Shown here: in pieces, positions 1 through 9,443 of the stretch | Position numbering within the stretch: position 1 is the stretch's first letter | Layout of the letters: every line of letters begins with the position of its first letter | Assembly (NCBI RefSeq): GCF_003386865.1 | Contig: NZ_QTUA01000001.1 | Coordinates: forward strand, 2,232,001 to 2,296,000 | Direction: 5' to 3' | DNA length: 64,000 nt | DNA from: Calidifontibacter indicus | Lineage (GTDB): Bacteria > Actinomycetota > Actinomycetes > Actinomycetales > Dermatophilaceae | The notes under the pieces: model-generated | Database searches by the model: none | What the model was told of the DNA's origin: nothing | Seen by the model: the letters and a program-made list of their open reading frames with translations, nothing else | Program-made: the position numbers and the translations under genes

Positions 1-1
1 C

Positions 2-925
2 ATCCTCGACATGGCCCACAACGAGGGCGGGCTGGAGGCGCTGCTGCGGGTGGCCCGCGGGTTGTGTGAGCAGGGCGCCCACCTGGTGCTCGGTCTCGGC
101 ACCGGGGGCGACCGCACCGACGAGATCCTGCGCAACCTCGGAGAAATGGCCGGCCGCGACGCCGACCGGGTGCACATCCAGCACAAGGCGAAGTATCTGC
201 GCGACCGCACGATGGCCGACCTCGAGGCGAAGCTCGTCGAGGGACTGTCGCGGGTGGGCGCCACCTCGCTGTCGAGTTCGCCGACCGAACTCGAGGGCTT
301 GCAGGCGCTGCTCGCCGACGCCCACGACGGTGACGTGCTCGCGATGATGACGCACGAGAGCCGCGCCCAACTGCACGACTGGTTGCTCGCGCGAGGAGGC
401 GGGGAAGACTCCCCGGAAGCGGTGCGGCACAAGGTGATCCGGGCCCGCGGCGAGCACGAGGCCGAGGACGAGATCGTCGCACTCTGGCAGATCGACGACC
501 CCACCGAACGGATCGCCGTGGGGGCGAAACTGCGCGACCGCTTCCCGGACGACGCCCGGGTGCTCTACGAGTACGCCGGCACCTTCGACAGCGCCGGCGA
601 GGAGGAACAGGCCGTCGCGGCCTACGATGAGGCGCTGGCCGCCGGGCTGCGCGAGCCGTTCCATCGGCGTGCGCTGATCCAGAAGGCATCGACGCTGCGT
701 CACCTGGGCCGGTTGGAGGAGTCGCAGGAGATCCTCGACGACCTCGCCGCGGCGTGGCCCGACAACGACGCGATTGCGTTGTTCCGCGCCTTGACGATGC
801 ATGACCGGCATCTCGACGCGGCTGCGCTCGGCGACGTGCTGCGCCGCCTGGTCCTGCGTTCGACCGACCCCGAGGTCGACCGCTACCGCCGCTCCCTGAC
901 CGCGTTCACCGACGAAGTCCGCTAA
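2..925 (+). CDS. Mur-ligase C-terminal domain / TPR fusion protein (5' end outside window)
   Basis: The reading frame is open to the left edge, so this is the C-terminal 307 residues of a longer protein. The first residues, ILDMAHNEGGLEALLRVA, match the C-terminal glutamate-ligase domain of Mur ligases and resemble the DYCHNPPGMERLGEF stretch of the cyanophycin synthetase encoded next door. From about residue 150 the sequence becomes tetratricopeptide-like (FPDDARVLYEYAGTFDSAGE, then a further helical pair after REPFHRRALIQKAS). The frame is continuous across the junction, so the fusion looks real. Function is not known; as a Mur-type ligase beside cphA/cphB it may join amino acids or act on a cyanophycin-like polymer, with the TPR part for protein contacts. 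That role is inference. It converges on cphA across a strong hairpin. Confidence 0.75.
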   Translation: MLDMAHNEGGLEALLRVARGLCEQGAHLVLGLGTGGDRTDEILRNLGEMAGRDADRVHIQHKAKYLRDRTMADLEAKLVEGLSRVGATSLSSSPTELEGLQALLADAHDGDVLAMMTHESRAQLHDWLLARGGGEDSPEAVRHKVIRARGEHEAEDEIVALWQIDDPTERIAVGAKLRDRFPDDARVLYEYAGTFDSAGEEEQAVAAYDEALAAGLREPFHRRALIQKASTLRHLGRLEESQEILDDLAAAWPDNDAIALFRALTMHDRHLDAAALGDVLRRLVLRSTDPEVDRYRRSLTAFTDEVR

Positions 926-930
926 CACAC

Positions 931-974
931 AACGGAATCGGCGCGACGAGCAAGACTGTCGCGCCGATTCCGTT
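931..974. terminator. Bidirectional intrinsic-type terminator hairpin
   Basis: A perfect 17-bp inverted repeat (931-947 with 958-974, beginning AACGGAATCGGCGCGAC) encloses a 10-nt loop. It lies between two convergent genes (Mur/TPR protein and cphA) just after the first stop codon. There is no long U tract, which is common for high-GC actinobacteria. Confidence 0.8.
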
Positions 975-997
975 GACTGCTGATCAGGCCGGCGAGG

Positions 998-3856
998 TCA
1001 TTCCGAGGCCGACGACTCCAGCGCCTCACGCAGCTCCAGGTCGTCCTGCTCCATCGCCGACTCCGCCTCGGCGGCGAGCTCGGTCGGGTCGAGGTCGGGG
1101 TCGCCGGGCTGGTCGTCGCTGAACCGCGAACCGGCCTGCGCCTTGTGGCTGAACGCCTCCAACTCGTGCAGCACCTTTGCGTGCTGGTCGACGCAGAGCA
1201 TGACGAGGTCGCCGGGGTTGGAGCGCAGCACCGCATTGCGCACGGCATCGAGTTCGTTGAGCACGGTGTCGATCACACGGACGCGGGCACCGTCGGACTG
1301 GGCCTGCTTGGCGCCCTCGACGAGCAACGCAGCAGCTTCACCCGGCGCACGACGACGCAGGTTGTCGTCCTCGCGGATGACCAGCACGTCGAAGTGTCGC
1401 GCGGCGATCCGGGCGAGTTCGCGGATGTCCTCGTCGCGACGGTCACCGGCGGCACCGATCATGCCGATGCGCGAGATGCGGGTCTCCGAGGCGCCCTGGC
1501 GGGCCTTGACGTAGCCCTCGACGAACTCGCCGAGCCGCTCCATGCCGGGCGGGTTGTGGCAGTAGTCGACGAACACCTCGGCGTTGTTGAGCTCCACCCG
1601 GTTGAGGCGTCCCGGGGAGAGGTAGTAGGAGGTGTCGAAGGTGCGCAGGCCCTGCCGGATGTCGTGCAGCGGGGCACCGGCGGCGAACGCTGCGCCGGCC
1701 GCGGCGAGCGCGTTCGCGACGTTCATCCGTGCCGCACCGCCGAAGGTCGAGGGCAACAGGTGGGTCCATGCCAACGGCATCGAGCGGCGTCCCTGCTTGA
1801 GCACGATCATCTCGCCGCGGTCGGACGGTTCAAGCACCACGGCACGTGCGCCGCGCCGGCACCGCTCGTCGATGAACTCCCGGACGGCGGAGCCGGGCGG
1901 CTCCATCGAGAACCACACGATGGTGCCGCTGCACCGACGACGCATCTGGCGCACCAAGGGGTCGTCGGCGTTCAGCACCGCGAAGCCGTCGCGCGGAACA
2001 GCCTCCACGACAACGGATTTCACCGAGGCGAGGTCTTCCAGGGAGTCGACGCCGCGCATCCCCAGGTGGTCGGCCTGGATGTTGGTGACCACTGCGATGT
2101 CGTTGCGGTCGTAGCCGAGGCCCTCGCGCAGGATGCCGCCGCGGGCGACCTCCATGATCGCGAAGTCGACGCGGGGGTTCTGCAGCACCATCCGCGCCGA
2201 GCGCGGACCGGAGGCGTCGGCCTTGATGACCAGCCGCTCGTCGATGACGATGCCGTCGGTCGAGGTCATGCCGACCTTGCGGCCGAGACCCTTCATGATG
2301 TGGGCGATCATTCGCGAGGTCGTGGTCTTGCCGTTGGTGCCGGTCACGGCCACGATCGGCACCCGCGAGGCAGCGCCGGGCGGGAAGAGCAGGTCGACCA
2401 CCGGCTTGGCGATGAACTGCGGCTCGCCGACGGTGGGGTGGGTGTGCATCCGGAAACCGGGTGCCGCGTTGACCTCGCAGATCGCGCCGCCGGTCTCACG
2501 CACCGGGGCGGTGATGTCGGGGCAGATGAAGTCGATGCCCGCCACGTCGAGCCCGATCATCCGGGCGGCTTCCTCGGCGATCTCGATGTTGTCGGGGTGG
2601 GCGTCGAAGGTGCGGTCGACGCTGATGCCACCGGTCGACATGTTGCCGGTGAGCGCAAGTTTGACCATCCTGTCCTTCGGCGGCACCTCGTCCATCGCGA
2701 AGCCCTGCTCCCGCACCAGTTCGATCGCTGCGTCGTCGACCTTGATGCGGGTGAGCACCTTCTCGTGGCCGACTCCGCGACGCGGGTCGGCGTTGGTGAT
2801 GTCGACCAGTTCGCTCACGGTGTGCTCGCCGTCGCCGATGACGTGCGCGGGCACCCGCTCGGCGATGGCCGCCATCCGGCCGCCGATGATGAGGCAGCGG
2901 TAGTCCTTGCCGGTGATGAACGACTCGACCTGCACCACTCCGCGCCGGGACTGCCCCTCGGCGATCGGGAAGGCCTCGCGCACGTCGTCGTCGGACTGCA
3001 GGTTGAGGCACACACCGCGTCCGTGGTTGCCGTCGAGCGGCTTGACGACGACCGGGTAGCCGACGCGGCGGGCGGCCGACACGGCACCGTCGACCGTGCG
3101 CACGGTCTCGGCCTTCGGCACCGGCAGCCCGGCCGACCCGAGCAGGCGGGTGGTGAGGTTCTTGTCGCCGGCGATGTCGACGGCGAGCGCGGAGGTCTGC
3201 GACGTCATCGTCGCCCGGATGCGCTGGGCGTGCACGCCCTGACCGAGCTGCACCAGCGAGTACTCGTTGAGGCGGGTCCACGGGATGTCGCGGCTGACGG
3301 CCTCTTCGATGATCGCGGCGGTCGACGGCCCGAAGGCGGTGCGGCCGGCCCGCGTCAGGAAGGTTTCGAGCGCGTCGGCGAAGTCGAAGTCGTCCTCGGC
3401 CTGCACCAGGTGGTTGACGAGCCGCACCGCGAGCTCGCCGGCGGCGAGGCCGACACGCTCGTCGATGAACCCGTAGATCAGGTTGTAGAGACCGGTCTCG
3501 CCCTTGACCGCGCGGGTCTTGCCACGGCGCATGTCGTGTCCGGCTTCCTGCTGCAGTTGCAGGGCGACGTGCTCGGCGACGTGCCCGAGCCAGGTGCCTT
3601 CCCGCAGTCGCTCCACGAAGCCGCCGCGATGCCCGCGCGAGCAGGTGTGGCCCTCGATGCCGGGCAGCAGTTCGAGCAGCCGGTCGGTGAATCCGGGCAG
3701 CTTGCTCGTCGGATACTCCTCCAGCACACCGAGATCGACGACGAGGTGGATCGCTTGCTCGTACGACCAGACGTTCGGACCGCGGTAGACGCGGGTCGAC
3801 CTGATGGTGAGGTCGGGCGCGGCCGGACGGCTGGGCTCGGGGGTCACGTCGGTCAT
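998..3856 (-). CDS. cphA: Cyanophycin synthetase
   Basis: Makes cyanophycin (multi-L-arginyl-poly-L-aspartate), a non-ribosomal nitrogen and carbon store, by ATP-dependent addition of Asp to the backbone and Arg to the side chain. At 952 aa it is slightly longer than the usual 870-900 aa. After an N-terminal domain comes an ATP-grasp region (about residues 225-490, with VVVKPLDGNHGRGVCLN and a metal-binding CEVNAAPGF), then a Mur-ligase-like domain with the P-loop VTGTNGKTTTSR at about 503-514 and a C-terminal ligase domain with DYCHNPPGMERLGEF. The last 50 residues are an acidic extension. It is the last gene of the glgC-serB-cphB-cphA run, 78 nt after cyanophycinase. The ATG at 3856 precedes the conserved N-terminus. 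Confidence 0.95.
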   Translation of the reverse strand: MTDVTPEPSRPAAPDLTIRSTRVYRGPNVWSYEQAIHLVVDLGVLEEYPTSKLPGFTDRLLELLPGIEGHTCSRGHRGGFVERLREGTWLGHVAEHVALQLQQEAGHDMRRGKTRAVKGETGLYNLIYGFIDERVGLAAGELAVRLVNHLVQAEDDFDFADALETFLTRAGRTAFGPSTAAIIEEAVSRDIPWTRLNEYSLVQLGQGVHAQRIRATMTSQTSALAVDIAGDKNLTTRLLGSAGLPVPKAETVRTVDGAVSAARRVGYPVVVKPLDGNHGRGVCLNLQSDDDVREAFPIAEGQSRRGVVQVESFITGKDYRCLIIGGRMAAIAERVPAHVIGDGEHTVSELVDITNADPRRGVGHEKVLTRIKVDDAAIELVREQGFAMDEVPPKDRMVKLALTGNMSTGGISVDRTFDAHPDNIEIAEEAARMIGLDVAGIDFICPDITAPVRETGGAICEVNAAPGFRMHTHPTVGEPQFIAKPVVDLLFPPGAASRVPIVAVTGTNGKTTTSRMIAHIMKGLGRKVGMTSTDGIVIDERLVIKADASGPRSARMVLQNPRVDFAIMEVARGGILREGLGYDRNDIAVVTNIQADHLGMRGVDSLEDLASVKSVVVEAVPRDGFAVLNADDPLVRQMRRRCSGTIVWFSMEPPGSAVREFIDERCRRGARAVVLEPSDRGEMIVLKQGRRSMPLAWTHLLPSTFGGAARMNVANALAAAGAAFAAGAPLHDIRQGLRTFDTSYYLSPGRLNRVELNNAEVFVDYCHNPPGMERLGEFVEGYVKARQGASETRISRIGMIGAAGDRRDEDIRELARIAARHFDVLVIREDDNLRRRAPGEAAALLVEGAKQAQSDGARVRVIDTVLNELDAVRNAVLRSNPGDLVMLCVDQHAKVLHELEAFSHKAQAGSRFSDDQPGDPDLDPTELAAEAESAMEQDDLELREALESSASE

Positions 3857-3934
3857 CGCGTGCTCCTGTCTCGGCGGTGGCTCGGGGCGGGGTGGACGGG
3901 TACTCAGGGGTAACTGAGGGCGTGCTGGGTGACG

Positions 3935-4822
3935 CTAGTGGTGGCGCAACGCGGCGGCGGCCGTGGCCGTGTCGTGCTGGTCGCGACCCGACTGCACCGC
4001 GACGTCGGGGTACTTCTCGACGAAGTCGATCAGTTTCGCACTGTCGAGGTCGAAGGTGGCGCCGAACGGGAGCGTGTGCACGATCGCACCGGTGACCAGC
4101 AGTGGTGCGTCGCGCCGTGCCTCGTGCGCGTCGGTGACCGCGTTTCGGGCATCGACGACGAACACGGCCCCGCTGCCCACCACGGTCAGCTCGGTCTCGT
4201 CGGTGATCTCGGCGGCGGTGTCCTCGTCGATGCCCATGCCGAGCAACGAGGGCGAACCGGCGACCAGCGACAGCAGGCGGCCGTAGCGGGCGCGCTGGTC
4301 GAAGTGCTGGTCGACGATGACACCGGGTAGGAGGCCGAGGCCGGCGGTGAGCTGTGAGGAGCGCTGCCGCGGGGTCACGCCTTCCTCACCCATCGAGATC
4401 ATGAACTGACTCATGATCGACGCACCCGCGGAGGTGCCGGCGACGACGGCGCCGCGCTGGTAGGCCTCGAGCAGGGCGCGTCCGAGCGGGGTGCCGACGA
4501 TGAGCTGGCTGAGCTTGAGCTGGTTGCCGCCGGAGATGAAGATGCCCGTCGCGTCGTCGATCCGACCGATGAGTTCCTCGTCGTTGCTCGCCTGGCGGTT
4601 CGGCGGGTTGACCGAGGTGATGCTCTCGCAGCCCAACCGGCTGAACACGGTCGAGTAGACCTCGACGACCTCGTCGGGCACGGACGACGCAGTCGGGATG
4701 ACCACGATCCGCGCCTTGCGCCCACCGGCGAGGCGCACGAACCGGCGCAGCACGGTGACGCGCCCGACCTTGTCCTCGGCGCCGCCGATGATGAGCAGGG
4801 AACGAGAACCTGGTTTACGCAT
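3935..4822 (-). CDS. cphB: Cyanophycinase (peptidase family S51)
   Basis: Hydrolyses cyanophycin to beta-Asp-Arg dipeptides. The 295-residue protein starts [18 protein letters not shown], has the SGGNQ loop at 97-101 and the nucleophile elbow GTSAGAS with Ser131, and continues through a conserved QHFDQRARYGRL segment, all typical of CphB. A longer frame continues upstream, but that part lies inside serB and is not homologous; the ATG at 4822 gives the family N-terminus. The start lies 8 nt inside the end of serB, so translation is probably coupled. Being beside cphA, it provides the degradative half of a polymer cycle. Confidence 0.93.
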   Translation of the reverse strand: MRKPGSRSLLIIGGAEDKVGRVTVLRRFVRLAGGRKARIVVIPTASSVPDEVVEVYSTVFSRLGCESITSVNPPNRQASNDEELIGRIDDATGIFISGGNQLKLSQLIVGTPLGRALLEAYQRGAVVAGTSAGASIMSQFMISMGEEGVTPRQRSSQLTAGLGLLPGVIVDQHFDQRARYGRLLSLVAGSPSLLGMGIDEDTAAEITDETELTVVGSGAVFVVDARNAVTDAHEARRDAPLLVTGAIVHTLPFGATFDLDSAKLIDFVEKYPDVAVQSGRDQHDTATAAAALRHH

Positions 4823-6086
4823 GGGTCGGATTGTAGGGACCGGCGCAAGTGGTCGCGTCGGCTTCCTCCACCTCGTCGCGGGAAATGCCCAACAGGAACA
4901 GCACGGAGTCGAGATAGGGCACGTTGACGGTCGTGTCGGCGCGGGCCTGCACGACCGGCTTGGCGTTGAACGCGATGCCCATCCCGGCGGTCGCGAGCAT
5001 GTCGAGGTCGTTGGCACCGTCACCGACCGCGACCGTGCGCTCGACCGGCAGGTCGGCCTGCCGCGCCCACTCACGCAACTTGCACGCCTTCTCGGCGCGG
5101 TCGACGACCGGGCCCGACACGCGTCCGGTGAGCACGCCGTCGACCACCTCGAGGGCGTTGGCGTGTGCATGGTCGATCTGCAGCTGCGCGGCCAGCGGGC
5201 CGACGATCTCGATGAACCCGCCGGAGACCACACCGACCGTGTAACCTAATCGGCGGACGGTGCGCACGAGCGTCGCCGCGCCGGGCGTGAGGCGCACCTG
5301 GTCGCGCACCTCCGCCAGCACCGACTCCGGCAACCCGGCGAGCGCCTCGACCCGCTGGTGCAGGCTCTCGGTGAAGTCGATCTCGCCGCGCATGGCCCGC
5401 TCCGTGACCGCGGCGACCTCCGCCTCCCGGCCGGCGTGACGCGCCAGCAACTCGATGACCTCGTCCTGGATGAGCGTGCTGTCGACGTCCATCACCAGCA
5501 GGCGGCGTCCGCGGCGGGCGAGACCGCCCGGAGCGACGGCGATGTCGACGCCGAGTTCGGCGGCGTCGAGGGCCAGTCGGCGCCGCAGCGTGGGCACGTC
5601 GGCACCGGAGACATCGAGTTCGAACGCGGTCACCGGAGTGCGGGCAAGGCGGCGGATGCGGTCGATGTTCGCGCCCGACCCGGCGATCTGGCGGGTGATG
5701 TGCGCGACCGCCTGCGACCCGAGTCGCCGGGCGAGGATCACGACGTACGCCCGGCCCGGGGCGCGGTTGGCGTTGTCGCCGCGGCCCTCGGTGAGCTGCA
5801 GGTCGAGACCTTCGGCGGCGGCCCACTGCCGCAGGGCCTCGCCGTCGGCGAGCACCTGTGGTGCGTCGGTCACCAGAACGCACAGCACGAGCCGTCCGCG
5901 CACCACGACCTGCTCCAGGTCGAGCACGGCGACACCTTCGGGGAGGCGCTGCAGCAAGCCGGTCGTGACGCCCGGGTGGTCGGGCCCGGTGATCGTGAGC
6001 AGGACGGTGTCGGCAGACGTGCCCTTGGCCGCGTCGGTGGGCTGGGTGGTGGAGTTGTCTTTCGTGCCGGGGGAGGCGTCGGTCAC
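4815..6086 (-). CDS. serB: Phosphoserine phosphatase with N-terminal ACT region
   Basis: Catalyses the last step of serine synthesis, O-phospho-L-serine to L-serine. About residues 25-190 form two ACT-like regulatory modules ([20 protein letters not shown]). The HAD phosphatase domain follows: catalytic [18 protein letters not shown] (motif DxDxT), VVSGGF (motif II) and [11 protein letters not shown] (motif IV). The GTG start at 6086 overlaps the glgC stop as GTGA; the stop overlaps the cphB start by 8 nt. The tight packing with storage-polymer genes is unusual and suggests co-expression. 423 aa is normal for ACT-SerB of actinobacteria. Confidence 0.93.
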   Translation of the reverse strand: MTDASPGTKDNSTTQPTDAAKGTSADTVLLTITGPDHPGVTTGLLQRLPEGVAVLDLEQVVVRGRLVLCVLVTDAPQVLADGEALRQWAAAEGLDLQLTEGRGDNANRAPGRAYVVILARRLGSQAVAHITRQIAGSGANIDRIRRLARTPVTAFELDVSGADVPTLRRRLALDAAELGVDIAVAPGGLARRGRRLLVMDVDSTLIQDEVIELLARHAGREAEVAAVTERAMRGEIDFTESLHQRVEALAGLPESVLAEVRDQVRLTPGAATLVRTVRRLGYTVGVVSGGFIEIVGPLAAQLQIDHAHANALEVVDGVLTGRVSGPVVDRAEKACKLREWARQADLPVERTVAVGDGANDLDMLATAGMGIAFNAKPVVQARADTTVNVPYLDSVLFLLGISRDEVEEADATTCAGPYNPTHA

Positions 6087-7330
6087 GGGACGATGACCGT
6101 GCCCTTGCCGACGACGACGATGCCCGAATCGGTGACGGTGAAACCGCGGGCACGGTCGTGCTCGAGGTCGATGCCGATGTTCGTGCCCGGGGGCAACACG
6201 ACGTCCTTGTCGATGATCGCCCGGCGCACCCGGCAGTTGCGCCCGATGTCGACGTTGTTCAACACGATCGAGTCGCTCACCTCGGCGAAACTGTGTGTTC
6301 TCACGGCGGGGGAGAGCACCGAGTTGCGGATCGTCGAACCGCTGACGATGCAGCCCTGCGACACGATCGAGCCGACCGCGTATCCGGCGATGTCGGACGC
6401 ACCCGTCGTGAACTTCGCCGGCGGGTAGTTGCCGGCGCTGGTGCGGATCGGCCAGTCGTAGTTGTAGACGTTGAAGATCGGGTGGATCGAGGTGAGATCC
6501 ATGTGCGAGTCGAAGTAGGAGTCGATCGTGCCGACGTCACGCCAGTAACCGAAGTCGCGTTCGGTCGCGCCGGGCACCTCGTTGTCCTTGAAGTCGTAGA
6601 CGTAGGCCTCGCCGCGGTCGACGAAGAACGGGATGATGTCGCCGCCCATGTCGTGCTTGCTCGACTCGTCGTGCGCGTCCTGGGTGACGGCGTCGACCAG
6701 TGCCTGCGTGGTGAACACGTAGTTGCCCATCGACGCGAGCACCTCGTCGGGGTTGTCCGGCAGGCCCTGCGGGTCGGACGGCTTCTCCAGGAAGGCGTTG
6801 ACCTTGCCCGGGGTATTGGTGTCGAGGTCGATGACACCGAACTGGTTGGCCAACGAGATCGGCTGGCGGATGGCGGCCACGGTGGCCGAGGCTCCCGACT
6901 CGATGTGCCGGTCGACCATCTGGCTGAAGTCCATGCGGTAGACGTGGTCGGCACCGACGACCACCACATAGTCGGGCTTCTCGTCGTGAATCAGGTTGAG
7001 GCTCTGGAAGATTGCGTCGGCCGAGCCGGCGAACCAGTGCTTGCCGACACGCTGCTGGGCGGGCACCGGCGCGACGTAGTTGTCGAGCATGGTCGACATG
7101 CGCCAGGTCTTGGTGACGTGACGGTCGAGGCTGTGCGATTTGTACTGCGTGAGTACGACGATCTTGAGGTAGCCGCTGTTCACCAGATTGGACAGCGCGA
7201 AGTCGATGAGCCGGTAGATGCCACCGAACGGCACCGCCGGTTTCGCGCGGTCCTGGGTGAGGGGCATCAGTCGTTTGCCCTCGCCGCCGGCGAGGACGAT
7301 GGCGAGTACCTTCGGGCCCTTTGCAACCAT
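6083..7330 (-). CDS. glgC: Glucose-1-phosphate adenylyltransferase (ADP-glucose pyrophosphorylase)
   Basis: Forms ADP-glucose from glucose-1-phosphate and ATP, the committed step to glycogen or, in actinobacteria, to maltose-1-phosphate. The 415-aa sequence has the nucleotidyltransferase motif [14 protein letters not shown] at the N-terminus, [15 protein letters not shown], the sugar-binding [18 protein letters not shown], and a C-terminal left-handed beta-helix. It diverges from glgA across 86 bp. A TAGGTT hexamer (complement of 7337-7342) lies 6 nt before the ATG, suggesting a leaderless start. It is the first gene of a chain into serB, cphB and cphA. Confidence 0.96.
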   Translation of the reverse strand: MVAKGPKVLAIVLAGGEGKRLMPLTQDRAKPAVPFGGIYRLIDFALSNLVNSGYLKIVVLTQYKSHSLDRHVTKTWRMSTMLDNYVAPVPAQQRVGKHWFAGSADAIFQSLNLIHDEKPDYVVVVGADHVYRMDFSQMVDRHIESGASATVAAIRQPISLANQFGVIDLDTNTPGKVNAFLEKPSDPQGLPDNPDEVLASMGNYVFTTQALVDAVTQDAHDESSKHDMGGDIIPFFVDRGEAYVYDFKDNEVPGATERDFGYWRDVGTIDSYFDSHMDLTSIHPIFNVYNYDWPIRTSAGNYPPAKFTTGASDIAGYAVGSIVSQGCIVSGSTIRNSVLSPAVRTHSFAEVSDSIVLNNVDIGRNCRVRRAIIDKDVVLPPGTNIGIDLEHDRARGFTVTDSGIVVVGKGTVIVP

Positions 7331-7416
7331 GCCCCAAACCTAGTTGGGCGGGGCGGGACGGTGTGACCAAACCCGTCCCCATGTCTCGGAAGCTGAACAG
7401 CGGTAGCGTTCGAGTC
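7331..7416. promoter_or_regulatory. Divergent glgC / glgA promoter region
   Basis: This 86-bp gap separates the start codons of glgC and glgA. TANNNT hexamers lie close to both starts: TAGGTT on the minus strand (complement of 7337-7342) and TAGCGT on the plus strand (7404-7409). A 7-bp inverted repeat, GGGACGG at 7355-7361 with CCGTCCC at 7373-7379, sits between them and could be an operator. The role is inference. Confidence 0.5.
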
Positions 7417-8640
7417 ATGCGAGTCGACGTGCTGACCAAGGAGTACCCGCCGAACATCTACGGCGGCGCAGGAGTGCATGTGGCCGAACTCGTCCGGGCG
7501 CTGCGGGGCCTCGGGCAGGACGTCGCGGTGCGCGCGTTCGGTGAACCGGTCGACGAACCGGGCACCTTCGGTTATCCCGACCTTCCCGAACTCGCCGACG
7601 CGAACGCCGCCCTGCGCACCCTCGGCGTCGACCTGCAGATCGCCCAGGACTGCGAGGGTGCGGCGCTGGTGCACTCGCACACCTGGTACGCGAACATGGC
7701 CGGTCATCTGGCGTCGTTGTTGCACGGCGTGCCCCACGTGATCAGCGCCCACAGTCTCGAACCGCTGCGGCCGTGGAAGGCCGAACAGTTGGGCGGCGGC
7801 TACCAGGTGTCGTCGTTCGTCGAGCGCACCGCCTACGAGCACGCGGCGGCGATCATCGCGGTGAGCGACGGGATGCGCAAGGACGTGCTGCGCTGCTACC
7901 CGCAACTCGACCCGGCCAAGGTGCGGGTGATCCACAACGGCATCGACTCGACGATGTGGCAACGCGACGGTTCCGACGCAGGCAAGGAGATCGTGCGCAG
8001 CCACGGTCTCGACCCCGATGCCCCGTCGGTCGTGTTCGTCGGCCGCATCACCCGGCAGAAGGGCATGCCTTACCTGTTGCGTGCGTGCCGCGAACTGCCC
8101 GACGAGGTGCAGTTGGTGTTGTGCGCGGGCGCGCCCGACACCCCGGAGATCCTCGAGGAGGTCAAGGGGCTCGTCGACGAACTGCGCACGGTTCGCAGCG
8201 CCCCGGTGGTCTGGATCGACGAGATGCTTCCGCGCACCGAGGTCATCGCACTCCTTTCCGCCGCAACGGTTTTCGTCTGCCCGTCGGTTTATGAGCCGCT
8301 CGGCATCGTGAACCTCGAGGCGATGGCGTGCGAGGCCGCTGTCGTCGCCACCGCCACCGGCGGCATCCCCGAGGTAGTCGCCGACGGCGAGACCGGCTGG
8401 CTGGTGCCGATCGAGCAGGTCGACGACGGCACCGGCACGCCGGTCGACCCGGACAAGTTCGTCGCCGACCTCGCCGCGGCACTCACCGAGGCGGTGTCCG
8501 ACCCGCAGGAAGCCCGCCGCCGCGGGCAGGCCGGGCGCGCGCGTGCGGTCGAGAAGTTCGGCTGGGACGCCATCGCCGCGAAGACCCAGCAGGCCTACCG
8601 GGAGATCGTCGAGCAGTTCGGCGCAACGTCGGCCGGCTGA
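7417..8640 (+). CDS. glgA: Glycogen synthase, GT4 family (GlgA/GlgM type)
   Basis: GT-B glycosyltransferase using ADP-glucose to extend alpha-glucans or, as shown for the mycobacterial homologue GlgM, to make alpha-maltose-1-phosphate. The 407 residues begin MRVDVLTKEYPPNIYGGAGV, typical of the actinobacterial family. The C-terminal Rossmann domain has VFVGRITRQKGMPYLL, then CPSVYEPLGIVNLEAMAC, which carries the E-x7-E nucleotide-sugar motif. A longer frame extends 96 nt upstream but the ATG at 7417 gives the conserved N-terminus, 7 nt after TAGCGT. It is divergent from glgC, so both enzymes of the pathway share one control region. Confidence 0.94.
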   Translation: MRVDVLTKEYPPNIYGGAGVHVAELVRALRGLGQDVAVRAFGEPVDEPGTFGYPDLPELADANAALRTLGVDLQIAQDCEGAALVHSHTWYANMAGHLASLLHGVPHVISAHSLEPLRPWKAEQLGGGYQVSSFVERTAYEHAAAIIAVSDGMRKDVLRCYPQLDPAKVRVIHNGIDSTMWQRDGSDAGKEIVRSHGLDPDAPSVVFVGRITRQKGMPYLLRACRELPDEVQLVLCAGAPDTPEILEEVKGLVDELRTVRSAPVVWIDEMLPRTEVIALLSAATVFVCPSVYEPLGIVNLEAMACEAAVVATATGGIPEVVADGETGWLVPIEQVDDGTGTPVDPDKFVADLAAALTEAVSDPQEARRRGQAGRARAVEKFGWDAIAAKTQQAYREIVEQFGATSAG

Positions 8641-8681
8641 GTCTGGCGCAGCGTCGCCCGGCTGAGTCGGGACCGCCTGCA

Positions 8682-8700
8682 GCCCGCTCAGCGAGCGGGC
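8682..8700. terminator. Short hairpin between convergent genes
   Basis: An 8-bp perfect stem (8682-8689 with 8693-8700, GCCCGCTC / GAGCGGGC) with a 3-nt loop lies between the end of glgA and the end of the next gene, covering the latter's stop codon. It is a plausible terminator for either strand. Confidence 0.4.
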
Positions 8701-9443
8701 ACCAACCCGGCGAGCACGACCGCGGCGAGGTTCGTCGCGTCGGCCAACACCTGATCGGCCCCGACCATGAGGTCGCGCAGGGTGCTCTGGCGCCGTTCGT
8801 GCGCAGCCGCGCCGACGATCGGGTCGTGCTCGAGCGCGGCCTCGGCTGCCTCCGAGACGGTGGCTGCGCTCCAGATGGTGCGGGCCAGGCGTCCCGGCAT
8901 GCCCGCCGGCAGGCCGAAGCTGCCGCTGAGTTCGGCTGCGGCACGGTCGCGTTCGCTGCTGCGCTGCCAGGGCACCAGGTCGATCTGGGTGAGTTCGGAC
9001 GTCGCGGCGGCGATCGCGGCCTGCAGTCGGCGTTCGATCGCCGAGTCGGTGAGCATCTCGATGCGGTGAATCGGTGTCGGGGCGCAGTCGAACGCCCGCA
9101 GCCGGGCGCGCCAGCCCTGGTCGGACGCCGGGCCGTACCGTTCGATCTCCGGCACGATCGCCCCGCCGAACATCGGCACGTAGACGCACTCACCGGCGTC
9201 CAGTGCGTCGGCGAGCAACTCGGTGCCGCCCTTGGGCATCGCCTGCGCGTGCCCGGGGTGCGGCAGCGCGCACAGCAACACGCGTTCACCGATCTGCGGC
9301 CACAGCTCGAGCCGGTCGAGGTCGCCGGCGACGTCGTCGATGTCCGGAAATGCCCGGTCGAGCAGGGTGTTGGCGGGTGCCAGGCCGTTCCACACGGCGG
9401 TGGCCCACAGCGCCAGACGGACCGAAGCGGGGAGGGTGCCCAT
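8688..9443 (-). CDS. Hypothetical protein, 251 aa
   Basis: I do not recognise a named family. The protein is soluble-looking, with no signal peptide or membrane helix. It begins MGTLPASVRLALWATAVWNG, has a GGTELLADALDAGECVYVP stretch mid-N-terminal half, and a helical C-terminus rich in Ala and Glu. Codon use and G/C at third positions look like a genuine gene, and a TAGAAT hexamer (complement of 9450-9455) lies 6 nt before the ATG. It diverges from an ABC ATPase gene by only 32 bp and converges on glgA. No function can be inferred. Confidence 0.75.
   Translation of the reverse strand: MGTLPASVRLALWATAVWNGLAPANTLLDRAFPDIDDVAGDLDRLELWPQIGERVLLCALPHPGHAQAMPKGGTELLADALDAGECVYVPMFGGAIVPEIERYGPASDQGWRARLRAFDCAPTPIHRIEMLTDSAIERRLQAAIAAATSELTQIDLVPWQRSSERDRAAAELSGSFGLPAGMPGRLARTIWSAATVSEAAEAALEHDPIVGAAAHERRQSTLRDLMVGADQVLADATNLAAVVLAGLVPAR

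Noticed and set aside
1145-3913. A 922-codon open frame antisense to cphA
   Set aside because: It mirrors the coding bias of cphA (His/Asp/Val/Gly-rich) and has no motif; cphA is unambiguous.
998-4822. Cyanobacterial origin of the cyanophycin genes
   Set aside because: Codon bias and G/C match the neighbours, and several actinobacteria carry cphA/cphB; nothing indicates recent transfer.
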